A DNA stretch of 64,000 bases from JAHEFT01 sp963700705 (GCA_963700705.1 CAVOYQ010000001.1:124001-188000), one strand, 5' to 3'. Positions 9,699 to 20,787 are shown, counted from the first letter of the stretch. Numbers and translations are program-made. The notes: generated from the letters alone by a model not told the origin.

Positions 9699-10343
9699 AT
9701 TTATTGATGAAGCCAGGGTTGATCCGGGGGCTCAAAGCCCTGCTGTTTTTTGCCTGCCTGGTTCCCCTGGGCAAGTTGGCGCTGGAAGTTTTTGGCGTCG
9801 CCGGGATGAGCCTGGGCGCCAACCCGGTCGAGGAGTTGATTCACCGGTTCGGAATCTGGGGCCTGAATTTCCTGCTGATTACCTTGTCGGTAACGCCCGT
9901 TGCGTCACCTGACTGGCTGGAACTGGCTGCTCCGCTTTCGCCGGATGTTGGGGCTATTCGCTTTTTTCTATGTCCTGATGCATTTTCTCGCCTATGCCGG
10001 CGTCGACCAGAGATTTGACCTGGCGGCGATTTTCGAGGACGTGGCTGAGCGGCCCTTCATCACCATCGGATTTACGGCTTTTCTGCTGTTGATACCACTG
10101 GCCGTCACTTCGACCAATGGCATGATGAAACGGCTGGGCCGGCGCTGGCAAAAATTGCACCGCCTGGTCTACGTGATCGCCATCCTGGGCGCCTGGCATT
10201 TCTACTGGCAGGTCAAGCTGGATATATTCGAACCCCTGGTATACATCGCGATCCTTGCCGGGTTGCTCGGCTACCGGATCTGGCGAAGATATGCCCTTTC
10301 TTCAAAGAAGCACCGCAGACCGGGTCGAAATACTCAACCGTAG
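9695..10343 (+). CDS. msrQ: Heme membrane subunit MsrQ, frameshifted
   Basis: Inner-membrane b-type cytochrome that passes electrons from the quinone pool to MsrP. The GTG start at 9695 overlaps the msrP stop. The first frame gives two membrane helices (GLKALLFFACLVPLGKLAL and FGIWGLNFLLITLSVTPV). From about 9900 the coding continues one frame over with RRMLGLFAFFYVLMHFLAY (heme-ligand His) and KLHRLVYVIAILGAWHFYW (further His ligands). Removing one T at the GTTGCG near 9899 restores VRHLTGWNWLLRFRRMLG, as in the family. Probably an indel error. The end overlaps the convergent aceK stop by ten bases. Confidence 0.85.
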
Positions 10344-12064
10344 CGATGCTTGAACCGCCACTTTTGACGGTAAGGGAAAATATCGGCTTGCCGGCCCTGT
10401 TCGATGTCTTCTTTTGTCTGCCTCCACCAATCGGCGGTCATCAGTTCCGCGTGATATTTCCTGAAAAGGGTCATGTCCTTCTGATCAGCGAAGAAAAAAG
10501 GCCCAAACGTTTCGGGAAACACGTCGCCTTCCTGGACCGAATACCAGGGCGTGTCTGACATGACATCATCGAAGTCACGCGGTGGCGGGATGCGTCGGAA
10601 ATTGCATTCCGTGATGTAGCAGATTTCATCGTAGTCGTAGAAGACGACCCGGTCGTGGCGGGTCACCCCGAAGTTCTTCTTGAGCATATCCCCGGGGAAA
10701 ATATTGGCGCCGGCCAGGTCCCGGATGGCGTTTCCGTATTCCCGAATCGCGTGCTTTCTTTCCTGTTTGGGCGCCTGCGCCAGGTAATTGTCCAACGGCT
10801 CCATCCGCCGTTCGATGTAGATATGCCTGATCACCAGCATGTCGCCGTCGATCTCGATGGAACCGGCGGCTTCCGTTTTTAGTTGATCCAGCAGGTTTGC
10901 CTCGATGCGTGCGATGGGTATTGCGACGTTGGAGTATTCCAGGGTATCGGCCAGCCGGCCGACGCGGTCGTGGTTTTTGACCAGCAGGTATTTTTCTTTC
11001 ACCTGCTGGCGTGAGACCGATTTGGGCGGATCGAACCGGTCCTTGATCAGCTTGAATACGAATGGCATCGAAGGCAGGGTAAACACCAGCATCACCATGC
11101 CGCGGACCCCGGGCGCAACCTGGAACGTATCTCTCGAGTGCCTCAGGTGATGCTGCAATTCGCGGTAAAAAATGGTCTTGGCCTGTTTCTGCAGTCCGAG
11201 CATGGCGTACAGGTCAACTGCGGACTTTTGCGGCATGATGGAATGCAGGAACGCGACATAGGCGGATGGCACTTCCATGTCTACCAGGAAGTACGCTCGG
11301 GAAAAGCTGAACAGCACAGCAACGTCTTTCTGTTGCATCAACAGGGCATCGACCGTGATGGTTTTATCGCTGTTGCGCAGGACCGGGATCACAAAGGGGG
11401 TCCGGGTGTCGCCGTTGATCATTCGCCCGACAATATAAGCCCCCTTGTTCCGGTAAAACGGGCTGCCCAGGACCTGGATCTGGAAATTGGGTTGCGCTTT
11501 CCAGCCTGCGGACCGGTGTTCCAGTAACGCGCGTTCGAGGTACCGGACATCGCGGCGCAGGTTCTCAAACGGCACCGGCAGATGAAAACCGGTCAGGATT
11601 TCCAGGAAACTGCGGCGCACTCCATCACTTTCAGGATAATAGCTTCGATAGGTAGGTTGGGAGCCACGCAGGTACTGTGTGCTGATGGCGGGGCGCCAGA
11701 AGATGTATTCGCTATTGTAGTAATCTCTGTGAAGAACCCTGCATGCTACTGAATTATAGAATGTTTCAGCACATTCCGATTGCAAGTGGTCCATCAGTTT
11801 GCCGATGAATACAATCTTGATCCTGGGCCAGAGCTCGTTGTTGCTACCCACTTCCGGGAATTCGCGCCGTATCTTGTCGACCGTTTCCTGGACCCGTTTT
11901 TCATAGCCCTGGATGCGCTCCCTGCTGACGCTCGCCGCCTGCGCCCAGTCGGCCTGTTCAAAGCATTCTTTGCCCTCCCGGCTGTATTGCCGGAACAAAG
12001 AGTAATGCCGGTTGAAGCCATCGAGAATGGCTTGGGCGACGCCGGCCCAGGTATCCATGTTCAA
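10334..12064 (-). CDS. aceK: Isocitrate dehydrogenase kinase/phosphatase AceK
   Basis: Bifunctional cytoplasmic enzyme that phosphorylates and dephosphorylates isocitrate dehydrogenase, directing carbon to the glyoxylate bypass during growth on acetate or fatty acids. The 576-residue length is standard. The N-terminal half (IILDGFNRHYSLFRQ-like start, RDYYNSEYIFWRP) is the regulatory part; the C-terminal kinase fold shows VFKLIKDRF with the ATP-binding Lys, DMLKKNFGVTRHDRVVFYDYDEICY and FFFADQKDMTLF. The glyoxylate enzymes aceA and aceB are not in the window. Presence of aceK implies aerobic acetate use. Confidence 0.96.
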   Translation of the reverse strand: MNMDTWAGVAQAILDGFNRHYSLFRQYSREGKECFEQADWAQAASVSRERIQGYEKRVQETVDKIRREFPEVGSNNELWPRIKIVFIGKLMDHLQSECAETFYNSVACRVLHRDYYNSEYIFWRPAISTQYLRGSQPTYRSYYPESDGVRRSFLEILTGFHLPVPFENLRRDVRYLERALLEHRSAGWKAQPNFQIQVLGSPFYRNKGAYIVGRMINGDTRTPFVIPVLRNSDKTITVDALLMQQKDVAVLFSFSRAYFLVDMEVPSAYVAFLHSIMPQKSAVDLYAMLGLQKQAKTIFYRELQHHLRHSRDTFQVAPGVRGMVMLVFTLPSMPFVFKLIKDRFDPPKSVSRQQVKEKYLLVKNHDRVGRLADTLEYSNVAIPIARIEANLLDQLKTEAAGSIEIDGDMLVIRHIYIERRMEPLDNYLAQAPKQERKHAIREYGNAIRDLAGANIFPGDMLKKNFGVTRHDRVVFYDYDEICYITECNFRRIPPPRDFDDVMSDTPWYSVQEGDVFPETFGPFFFADQKDMTLFRKYHAELMTADWWRQTKEDIEQGRQADIFPYRQKWRFKHRYG

Positions 12065-12081
12065 GTCAATTTACCCCCGGC

Positions 12082-15000
12082 TCATGGCTCAATCGAACTC
12101 GTAAACAGGCCAATACCTGCATCGGACAGCGACAGGCGGAATGCGGGCAGGTCGATGTTCATGAATTGATCCACAGCCTGAACCGCTTCATCCAGCGATC
12201 GGCGGGCCAGTTCAATATAAACCTCAGCGGTTTCGGTGGGGGCCTCCTGGCTGCTGGACACGTAATACCTTGCCAGGCCGATCCTGCTGACGGCCTTGTC
12301 GTCGTCGTAGACGTAGCCCCTGGTTTTCGGCGGCACGCGCAAGCGATTTTCGAGCTCCACCAGGTCTTTTTGTATTTTTTCAGCCTGTTTGCCCAGTTTT
12401 TCCAGGGACTCCTCCTGCAGCGCGCCCGGCTTCTGTTTCTGCTTGATCAGGGCCTGGGCAGTCGCCACATCGGCCTGGGCGTGAACCACGCGTTCGACCG
12501 CAGTGACCGCAGCTTCCTGCAAGGCGTCGAGCTCAAGCATCACGCGGTAATTTTCCAGTCGTCCCTGGGCAGTGGCCGTTGAGCGCGGGTCCGGCAGAAC
12601 CGTGACACGCCGGCTCGACGTCACCGGATCGCCATCCGCCACCGCCAGGCTCAGGGTGACCTGGTACTCGCCGGCCGGTACTTCAATTCCTCCGGGTAAA
12701 CCGTCTTCGAGATCGTCCGGTTCCGGCTTGGGCATCGGGCGAACACTGTCCCGGTTCATGGCCCAGACGACCCGGTTGATGCCCTGGTGCACATCAAAGC
12801 GCTGCGTGCGAATGAGTTCGCCGTCCGTTGTGTGAACGGTAAGTTCCACCTTTGGTGCTTTCACGGGTTCGTTGCTGTCTTTCGCCGGCGTAGCTGCGCG
12901 TTGGCTGATCAGCCGTTTGCGCTCGGCTTCCTTGTCCGGAAGGGGAAGGTCATCGCCACTGGCCATGAAGCGTAATCATGACGCCGTAGGGCTTGTTTTC
13001 AGCCCGGAACTCGCCGGAACCGGTAAACCGGGTAGAAGGCGTTTCGGAGGCTGCGTATTGCTGTCCCTTGCTGGCGCTGAGTATTGCGAGACGCCGGGTG
13101 AACGAAGACTCGTCCAACCCGCGCAGGGCACTGTAATCGTCGAGAATGAAAATGGAGCGGCCGTGGGTTCCGAGAACCAGGTCGTTCTCCCTTTCCTGGA
13201 TCGCCATGTCCATTACCGAAACCGTGGGCAGGCCGGCGTCGAATTTTACCCAGTCAGCGCCGCCATTGGTGGAAATGAAAAGCCCGAATTCGGTGCCGAG
13301 GAACAACAGGTCGGGATCCACGTGGTCCTGCAGTATGGAAAGCGCGTAGCCGGACAAGGCGTCCGTGGCCAGGCTTTTCCATTCACGGCCGTAGTTTTCA
13401 GCCCGGTATACGTAGGTTCCCATGTCCGAGTGACGGTGATTATCAAACACGATGAAAGCCGTTCCGGCATCATGCGGGGAAGGCGCGATCATCGGCACCC
13501 AGCTGCCTGCCGGCACGCCCCTGGCCCGTTCATCGACACGGCTCCAGCTTTTTCCGCCATCGCGGGTCACGTGAACCCTGCCGTCATCCGTGCCGACCCA
13601 GAGGGTGCCTGCTTCAACGGGGCTTGGCGCTATCGATACGATCGTCGTGTAGTTTTCAGCCGCGGTTACGTCGGGTGTCAGGCCGCCGCTCTCGCGGAAC
13701 GTTTGCCAGTCGGCGTTGTTGGAAGTCAGGTCGCCGCTGATCACCGTCCAGGTGGTTCCGCGGTCGGTGGATTTGTGCACAAACTGGCTGCCGTAATAAA
13801 TCGTGGCAGGATCGAACGGGTCCTGGGCGATCGCGGCATTCCAGTTGAACCGGAGGTCCACGTCCGGGCCGTGAGGCGCCGGGCGGATCAGGCGCTGCTC
13901 GCCGGTATCCAGGTTCCACGCGGTGAGCATGCCGCCCTGGGACATGACATAGCCCCTGCGTGAATTCTCCGGGTCAGGCACCGTGTCGAAACCGTCGCCA
14001 AACCCGACCTCCTGCCAGTGCAGGTTGCGGATTCCGGCATTCTCCCAGACTTCAGAAGGGCCGCGCCACGAGCCGTTGTCCTGCAGGCCGCCGTAAATGT
14101 TGTAGGGCAGGTCGTTGTCCACCCGGACATGGTAGAACTGGGACAACGGCAGGTTACGCACGAACCGCCATGTCTCTCCGCGGTCCCTGCTGATGGCGAT
14201 CCCGCCGTCGTTGCCCAGTATCAGGTTGCCGGGATCGTTCGGATTGATCCAGAACGCGTGGTTGTCGATGTGGATGGTGTTACCGGGCGCGCAGCAGTCG
14301 ATAACCGGGTTCAATTCAAAGGTTTTTCCGCCGTCTATCGAGACGCTCAGCCGGGTGAAAATGTTGTAAACCCGGTCGGCATTGGCAGGGTCCGCCGCCA
14401 CCTCGGTGTAGTAAAAAGGCCTTTCCGCGATGTCGTGGTCTTCGTTGGTCCTGATCCAGGTTTCTCCACCGTCATCGGATCGGACCATGGCGCTTTTGGC
14501 GGCTTCGACCAGGGCGTAGACCCGGCCTTTTTCGGCCGGGGACGGCGCAATCGTTATCCGGCCGAGTTCGCCGGCGGGCAGCCCGTCCTCCTCGGTTTTC
14601 CGTTTCCAGGACTGGCCACCGTCCCAGGAAATATAGAGGCCGGATCCGGGGCCGCCGGATTTGAAAAAGTACGGCCAGCGGCGGAATTGCCACATGCCGG
14701 CGTAGAGTTTGTCGGGGTTGAACGGGTCGAGTTTTACGTCGGTTCCGCCGGTTTTCTCATCGGTGTAAAGGATTTTTGCCCAGGTTTTTCCGCCATCGGT
14801 GGTTTTGAATATACCGCGGTCCACATTTTCGCCCCAAAGTGTACCCAGCGCAGCGACATAGGCGATATCGGGGTTTCCAGGGTGCAGGGCGATCCGGTTG
14901 ATCCTTTCTGTTCCTTCAAGCCCCATGCTCTGCCAGGTTTTCCCACCGTCTATGGACTTGAACACGCCGCTGCCGACAGAAGTGGAATTACGGACATTAC

Positions 15001-15343
15001 CCTCGCCGGTACCCACCCAGATGATATCCGGGTTCTGCTGGTTGATGGCCACCGCGCCGATTGAGGCCACCGGTTGGTCATCAAACACAGGGGTCCAGGT
15101 CAGACCGCCGTTTTCAGACATCCAGACACCGCCGCTCGCGGCGCCGATCACGATATGGTTCGGATTGTCGGCGACGGCGTCGATTGCCGAAATCCGGCCG
15201 CTGACTGCGGCCGGGCCCAGTGTCCGGACTGCCAGGCCCTGCAACAGGTCGGCATCCGGCGCGGCAAAGGCTGATGCTGCAAACAGTAGCGACAATGCGT
15301 GTATCCCGGCAAAAAGTGAACGAAAACTCGGGCGGAAAAGCAT
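12082..15343 (-). CDS. Large secreted BNR/VPS10-type beta-propeller protein, frameshifted
   Basis: About 1090 residues when the two parts are joined. The ATG at 15343 has an AGGAG site and opens a signal peptide (residues 1-27). The body carries many Asp-box/sortilin-like units (SxDGGKTW, MSENGGLTWTPV, SRDRGETWRFV, STDRGTTWTVI), as in proteins annotated as glycosyl hydrolases or VPS10-domain proteins without proven activity. After about residue 800 the frame changes near 12955, where GVMITLH joins ASGDDLPLPDKEAERKRL; the last 290 residues include a strand-rich domain and an alpha-helical tail. It is a paralogue of the 17508 protein, and the two flank the genes between. Confidence 0.85.
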
Positions 15344-15396
15344 GCTGGGCTCCTGAACGTCGAATAAGCCGGTTAGAGTCAATCCTCGGCAAAGCA

Positions 15397-15427
15397 TTGT
15401 CAACCACGGCCGGTCACATTGTATAAT
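15397..15427 (+). promoter_or_regulatory. Possible sigma-70 promoter of the 15457 gene
   Basis: TTGTCA at 15397-15402 and TATAAT at 15422-15427, spacer 19 bases, about 30 bases before the GTG start at 15457, with an AGGAG ribosome site between. It also lies in the divergent gap with the propeller gene on the other strand. Confidence 0.45.
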
Positions 15428-15456
15428 CAGCGCTCGGCAATTTTAGGAGTTCTACC

Positions 15457-15837
15457 GTGAAACAAGTTCTTATTCTGGTTGTAGCAGTGCTGCTGTTCAG
15501 CAACGTCCAGGCTCAGGTTGATGCTGAAAACGAGCAGGTGTTACCGGCGAAAGCCCAGGAATGTGTGCTGCCCGCATCGCCCAATGCCATTCCTGAAGAC
15601 GCATCCTATGAAGACCTCGTGGCTGCCAAGAAAGGCGTGGCAACCTTCCAGGGCGAAATTGAAACATTCCGTGCTTGCCTGAAAGCTGCCGAGGCAGACC
15701 CAGACAACACGCCGGGCAACGCGGCCGCTATCATTTCCTCGTACAACTATTCCGTTGAAATGGAGGAGCGGGTCGCCGCGCGCTTCAATGAGGCTGTTCG
15801 CAGCTACAAGGAACGCAAAGCTGCCGCTGAAGGCTAG
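15457..15837 (+). CDS. Small secreted protein, function unknown
   Basis: A 126-residue protein starting at GTG 15457, placed by the TTTTAGGAG ribosome site. Residues 1-19 are a signal peptide ending VQAQ. The mature part is alpha-helical, with two Cys (CVLPASPNAIP and FRACLKAAEADP) spaced so that they may pair, and a Lys/Glu-rich helix at the end. Similar short exported proteins with a C-P-P-IP start and an F-CL helix occur next to other genes in gammaproteobacteria, but their role is not known. It is followed after 42 bases by the serine hydrolase gene. Confidence 0.7.
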   Translation: MKQVLILVVAVLLFSNVQAQVDAENEQVLPAKAQECVLPASPNAIPEDASYEDLVAAKKGVATFQGEIETFRACLKAAEADPDNTPGNAAAIISSYNYSVEMEERVAARFNEAVRSYKERKAAAEG

Positions 15838-15879
15838 TTTTTGAATCGAACATGTCGGTAAGAACCAGCAATCCTGGTC

Positions 15880-17397
15880 ATGCTTAAAGCCGGAATCGTT
15901 TTTCCTGTTCTGCTGTTAATCTTCTGCCCGGGCACAGCGACCCGGGCAGAAGTTTTTCAATGGCCGGAAACCACGCCGGAGGCGGTCGATATCGATCCGC
16001 AGATGATCGGCCAACTCACGGCTGCGGTTGAACGCGGGGATTATGGCCACCTGAAGAGCTTGCTGATTGTCCGCCATGGACGCCTGGTCTTCGAGAAGTA
16101 CTTTAACGGCTGGCGGCAGAATGATTTGATGCCGCTTTACTCGGTGACCAAGAGCTGGGGTTCCACCCTGGTCGGGATTGCCATAGGGAGGCAGGATATT
16201 CCCGGCCTGAATGCGTCGGTCGAAGAGTTGTTTCCTTCCTTTTCATCTGTTTTCTCAAGCCAGCCTGCCAAGCGGCAAATCAGGTTCCGGGATCTGCTGA
16301 CCATGCGCCATGGGCTGGAATGGGATGAATGGTCTACAGGTTTCACTGACCCGCAAAACCCCGTTTACCAGATGACCCAGTCGGGTGACTGGTGGAATTA
16401 CGTGTTATCGCGCCGGCTGACCGCCGAGCCTGACAGCGTCTTTCGTTACAGTACCGGTGTTGCGAACCTGATGGGAGGCGTGATCTGGAATTTCACCGGC
16501 CAGAGCGCGATGGAGTACTCGGTCGAGCACCTGTTCGATCCGCTGGATATCAGGGACTATTACCTGGAAGTGGACCTGGCGGACCTGCCGCGGGGAACCG
16601 GGATCCGGAATTTTCAGACCGGCCTGACGCCGACCGGCCACGGGTTGTGGCTGCAAGCGCGTGACCTGGCGAAAATTGGCCAGCTGTACCTCGATCGTGG
16701 CGCATGGGAATCACGGCGGATCATGGCCAGCGACTGGGTAGATCAAAGCTGGGGCTCCTGGAGCAATGCGGAAACCGACCCGCAGGTTTTCCCCGACAAT
16801 GTCTCATATGGCTACCAGTGGTGGACTTATCATTTCCAGCGTCCCACTGGAGAGTACGTGGTTCATGTGGCAGAAGGATTTGCCGATCAGTATATTTTCG
16901 TGGTTCCGCAGCTCGACCTCGTGGTTGTTTCAACCGCCGACAACGGGCAGTGGACCGGGCCGGATATGCGTCACGCGATCAGGGATATCATTCTCGATGG
17001 CGTTGACGAAGATTTTGACCCGGTATCGGATGGCGGGCTTACCGGGTCCTGGTTCAACCCCGTTTTGAATCACCAGGGGTTCATGCTCGAAGTCGTCCCC
17101 AGCACCGGCCAGGTGGTTATTTACTGGATGACGTTCGAGCCGGGTAGCGGAGATCCCCAGTGGATGGTGGCGGTAGGCCAATTGCACGGCCGTCGCGCCG
17201 TGCTTGAATTTCTTCAGCCCGAGGGCGGTGACTTTGTTGGTAGCAAGGAAGCCAGCCTGAATGAATGGGGCGACGCGGAACTGATTTTCAACAGCTGCAC
17301 CGAAGCCAGCCTGGAATTTTTCTCCGGAATTGGCGGGGTAGAGGGGGCGATCGAACTTCTCCGTTTGACACCAGTCACTACCTGCATCGACGAATGA
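15880..17397 (+). CDS. Exported serine hydrolase, class C beta-lactamase/esterase fold
   Basis: A 505-residue exported protein (signal peptide about 1-23, ending ATRAEV). The catalytic SxxK motif is SVTK at residues 88-91; the second motif is in the FRYSTGVAN segment (Tyr), and the third region lies around HVAEGFADQYIFVVPQLDLVVV. This is the 'beta-lactamase' Pfam family, which includes esterases, D-aminopeptidases and true class C enzymes. A C-terminal domain of about 130 residues, GSWFNPVLNHQGFMLEVVP onward, resembles the TGQGFLIDV motif of the 6767 protein, so both secreted proteins may share this C-terminal module. Substrate unknown. Confidence 0.85.
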   Translation: MLKAGIVFPVLLLIFCPGTATRAEVFQWPETTPEAVDIDPQMIGQLTAAVERGDYGHLKSLLIVRHGRLVFEKYFNGWRQNDLMPLYSVTKSWGSTLVGIAIGRQDIPGLNASVEELFPSFSSVFSSQPAKRQIRFRDLLTMRHGLEWDEWSTGFTDPQNPVYQMTQSGDWWNYVLSRRLTAEPDSVFRYSTGVANLMGGVIWNFTGQSAMEYSVEHLFDPLDIRDYYLEVDLADLPRGTGIRNFQTGLTPTGHGLWLQARDLAKIGQLYLDRGAWESRRIMASDWVDQSWGSWSNAETDPQVFPDNVSYGYQWWTYHFQRPTGEYVVHVAEGFADQYIFVVPQLDLVVVSTADNGQWTGPDMRHAIRDIILDGVDEDFDPVSDGGLTGSWFNPVLNHQGFMLEVVPSTGQVVIYWMTFEPGSGDPQWMVAVGQLHGRRAVLEFLQPEGGDFVGSKEASLNEWGDAELIFNSCTEASLEFFSGIGGVEGAIELLRLTPVTTCIDE

Positions 17398-17507
17398 CCT
17401 GAGTCGTCGTCGCGACCTCTGAATAAAAGTAGACTTTTTACCTGTCCGAATTATTACCGTGGAAGAAAAAATATGACTCTCGAAAAACACCCTGGGATCC
17501 CTGGTAC

Positions 17508-20500
17508 TTGTCCCTGTTTGCACTGGTTTCCAGTCAAACGGGTTTTGCCGCCGATGACGAACATCCGCTGGCCGCCATTCCGTTGAGGTCGATCGGCCCG
17601 GCCCTGGTTTCAGGTCGCGTTGCAGACTTTGCTTTCGACCCGGACCGCTGGGAGGTGCATTACGTGGCCCTGGCCAGTGGCAACCTGTGGAAGACGGAAA
17701 ATAACGGCATTTCATGGCAGGCGCTCTTTGAGGATGAGGGCTCGTACGCGATCGGTGTCGTGGAACTCGATCCCACCAATCCAAACACTGTCTGGGTGGG
17801 AACCGGCGAAAACAACAGCCAGCGCAGCGTCGGTTTTGGAGATGGAGTCTACAAGTCGCTGGATGGCGGCAAGACCTGGAAAAACATGGGTCTGAAAGAT
17901 TCCGGGCACATCTCAATGATCCGCATCCATCCGGACGACAGCAATACTGTCTGGGTTGCGGCCCAGGGTCCCTTGTGGAATTCAGGCGGTGACCGGGGTT
18001 TGTACAAGACCACCGACGGCGGCGAGACCTGGACGCGGATCCTGGACATTGACCAGGACACGGGCGTAAACGAGTTCGTCGTTGACCCCGCCAATCCGGA
18101 CATTATCGTGGCCTCGAGCTACCAGCGCAGGCGCCACGTCTGGACCCTGATCAACGGGGGGCCGGGAAGCGCCATTCACAAGACCCTGGATGGCGGCAAG
18201 AGTTGGCGGAAAATCGGCGATGGCCTTCCTGACAGCAAGAATTCGCGAAAAATCAGCACAGGCCTTCCTCGCGGTGACCTGGGCCGGATCGGCCTGGCCG
18301 GCGCGCCGAGCGAGCCGAACACCATCTACGCCATCATCGAGGCGGACGAAAAGGGCAAGGGGGTCTATCGAAGCACCGACTTCGGGGAAAGCTGGGAAAA
18401 GCGTTCCGATCGCATGACCACCAGCCCGCAGTATTACAACGAGCTGTTCGTCGATCCGAACAATGCCGACGTTCTCTACTCGGTGGATACCTTCACCAGC
18501 CGTTCCGAAGACGGGGGCAAAACCTGGAACCCGATCTCTTTCAAAAATCGTCACGTTGATGACCACGTGGTGTGGATCGATCCGGCCAACAGCAGCCATC
18601 TCTATATCGGCGGAGACGGCGGTGTGTATGAGTCGTGGGATCGTGGCGAAGGCTGGCGGCATATCACCAATCTGCCGGTCACCCAGTTTTATCGCGGCAC
18701 GCCGGACAATGACACTCCTTTTTACAACGTGTGCGGCGGCACCCAGGACAATCAGACACTGTGCGGGCCCACCCGCACGCGCTATTCAGACGGCATCACC
18801 AACGCGGATTGGTGGATTACCCAGTTCGGGGATGGGTTCAAGGCGCAGATCGATCCGACCGACGCCAATATCGTTTATGCACAATCCCAGCATGGCGGCC
18901 TGGTCCGGTTTGACCGGGTCACCGGCGAGCGCCTGACCATCACCCCGCAACCCGGCGCCGGGGAAAATGACTATAAATGGAACTGGAATTCGCCACTGAT
19001 CATTTCCCCGCACAACAGCAACCGCTTGTATTTCGGCGCCGAGAAATTGTTCCGTTCGGATGATCGCGGTGAAAGCTGGGTGGCGGTGAGCGGCGACCTG
19101 TCGAGGCAAATCGACCGTAACAAGCTGGAAGTGATGGGAAGGGTGTGGAGCGTCGACGCGATTGCCAAGAATACCTCGACCTCGATCTATGGCGCCTTGA
19201 TTGCGCTGGCCGAAAGCCCGCTGGTCGAAGGACTGATTTACGCCGGAACCGACGATGGCCTGATCCAGGTCACTGAGGACGGCGGAAAAACCTGGCGCAA
19301 GCAAAGTTCCTTCAAGGGTGTGCCTGACATGTCATTGGTCGAGGATATCATCGCCTCAAGCCATGACGCGGACACGGCCTACGCGGTATTCGACAACCAC
19401 AAACGCGGCGATTACAAACCCTATGTGGCGAAAACCACGGATCGCGGCAAGTCCTGGGAGTTGTTGGTCGACGGCCTGCCGGGCAGGGGACCGGCGCACA
19501 CCATAGCTGAAGACCACGTCGACCGTAATCTCCTTTTCGTTGGAACGGAGTTCGGCCTGTTTTTCAGCAACGACGGAGCCAGGAGCTGGCATGAATTGAC
19601 AGACCTGCCGACCATTTCCGTTCGCGATCTGGAAATTCAGCGACGTGAAGGGGACCTGGTCGTGACGACCTTCGGTCGGGGTTTCTACATCCTGGACGAC
19701 TACGCGCCGTTGCGGACTTCAGATTCGGAGCTGGAATCGGGCGCTACCCTTTTTCCGATCCGGGACAGCTGGCTGTACAACCCCGATTCACGCCGGGGCT
19801 GGGGCGGCAAGGGTGATTTTGGCTCGGACCGCTATGCGGCGGACAACCCGCCTTACGGCGCGGTGTTCGCCTATTACCTGGCCGAGGATCTGCAGTCGCT
19901 CAAGGATCAGCGCCGGAAAATCGAACAGGAGCAGCAGAAAGAAGGCGGGGATAATCTCTACCCCAGCTGGGATCAGCTGAGACGTGAAGACCGCGAAGAA
20001 GCGCCGTCCGTAACGCTGATCGTGAGCGATTCAGCCGGTAACGTCGTCAGGCGGATCGAAGGACCGGCCGGCAAAGGTTTTCATCGGGTTGCCTGGAACA
20101 TGCGTTACCCGGCCCCCGACCCGGTGAATCTCGATCCCGAGGCCGATCGCGCGCCGTGGGACAGCGAGCCCCAGGGGCCGATGGTCCTTCCCGGCCGGTA
20201 TAGCGTGACCTTGTCAAAGCGGACGGAGGGCCTTTTGCAGGAAATCGCCGGACCGCAAGTATTCAGTCTGAAACCCCTGTTTACCGGTGGACTGGTGGCC
20301 GACAACCGTGAGGCGGTTCTCGAATTCCAGTCACAAACGGCTGAACTCTACCGTGCCGTGATGGGCGCAGACAAGGCTGCTGAAGAGATTCAGACACGCA
20401 TCAATCACCTGTTGGCGGCCGTGCAGGAAACGCCTTCGGCCACGGAGCAACAGGCAACCGCTGTACGTGCCCTGAATGCGCGCATGCAGGACTTGCAGGT

Positions 20501-20777
20501 CAGGTTGAACGGGGATACCACTGTTGCCAGCCGGCAAGAGCCCGTGCCGTTATCGCTGACCCGCAGAATTTCCACCATCGCCGGGGGCAGCTGGGAAAGC
20601 CAGTCAGCGGTGACCGGGAATTTCCGGGAATCGTACCGGATAGCCGCCGGGCAGTTCCCGCCGCTGCTGGCGGAGTTGAAAGCGATTTCAGCTGACCTGG
20701 TCCGCCTGGAAGCTGAACTGGAAGCCGAGGGCGCACCCTGGACCCCGGCGCGGTTGCCCGATTGGCCGGCTCAATAA
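17508..20777 (+). CDS. Large secreted BNR/VPS10-type beta-propeller protein
   Basis: A 1089-residue paralogue of the protein at 12082-15343, with the same order: signal peptide, DEHPLAAIPLRSIGPALVSGRVADF, repeated Asp boxes (SLDGGKTWKNM, TTDGGETWTRI, TEDGGKTWRK), a strand domain and a coiled, Gln/Glu-rich C-terminal tail. The frame as sequenced opens at a TTG (17508) with no ribosome site. The true start is probably the ATG at 17473, which has GGAAG ten bases upstream: adding one A to the AAAAA at 17483-17487 gives MTLEKTPWDPWYLSLFALV, a proper signal peptide. A strong hairpin terminator follows at once. Activity is not known. Confidence 0.87.
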   Translation: MSLFALVSSQTGFAADDEHPLAAIPLRSIGPALVSGRVADFAFDPDRWEVHYVALASGNLWKTENNGISWQALFEDEGSYAIGVVELDPTNPNTVWVGTGENNSQRSVGFGDGVYKSLDGGKTWKNMGLKDSGHISMIRIHPDDSNTVWVAAQGPLWNSGGDRGLYKTTDGGETWTRILDIDQDTGVNEFVVDPANPDIIVASSYQRRRHVWTLINGGPGSAIHKTLDGGKSWRKIGDGLPDSKNSRKISTGLPRGDLGRIGLAGAPSEPNTIYAIIEADEKGKGVYRSTDFGESWEKRSDRMTTSPQYYNELFVDPNNADVLYSVDTFTSRSEDGGKTWNPISFKNRHVDDHVVWIDPANSSHLYIGGDGGVYESWDRGEGWRHITNLPVTQFYRGTPDNDTPFYNVCGGTQDNQTLCGPTRTRYSDGITNADWWITQFGDGFKAQIDPTDANIVYAQSQHGGLVRFDRVTGERLTITPQPGAGENDYKWNWNSPLIISPHNSNRLYFGAEKLFRSDDRGESWVAVSGDLSRQIDRNKLEVMGRVWSVDAIAKNTSTSIYGALIALAESPLVEGLIYAGTDDGLIQVTEDGGKTWRKQSSFKGVPDMSLVEDIIASSHDADTAYAVFDNHKRGDYKPYVAKTTDRGKSWELLVDGLPGRGPAHTIAEDHVDRNLLFVGTEFGLFFSNDGARSWHELTDLPTISVRDLEIQRREGDLVVTTFGRGFYILDDYAPLRTSDSELESGATLFPIRDSWLYNPDSRRGWGGKGDFGSDRYAADNPPYGAVFAYYLAEDLQSLKDQRRKIEQEQQKEGGDNLYPSWDQLRREDREEAPSVTLIVSDSAGNVVRRIEGPAGKGFHRVAWNMRYPAPDPVNLDPEADRAPWDSEPQGPMVLPGRYSVTLSKRTEGLLQEIAGPQVFSLKPLFTGGLVADNREAVLEFQSQTAELYRAVMGADKAAEEIQTRINHLLAAVQETPSATEQQATAVRALNARMQDLQVRLNGDTTVASRQEPVPLSLTRRISTIAGGSWESQSAVTGNFRESYRIAAGQFPPLLAELKAISADLVRLEAELEAEGAPWTPARLPDWPAQ

Positions 20778-20787
20778 AAAAGAACAA

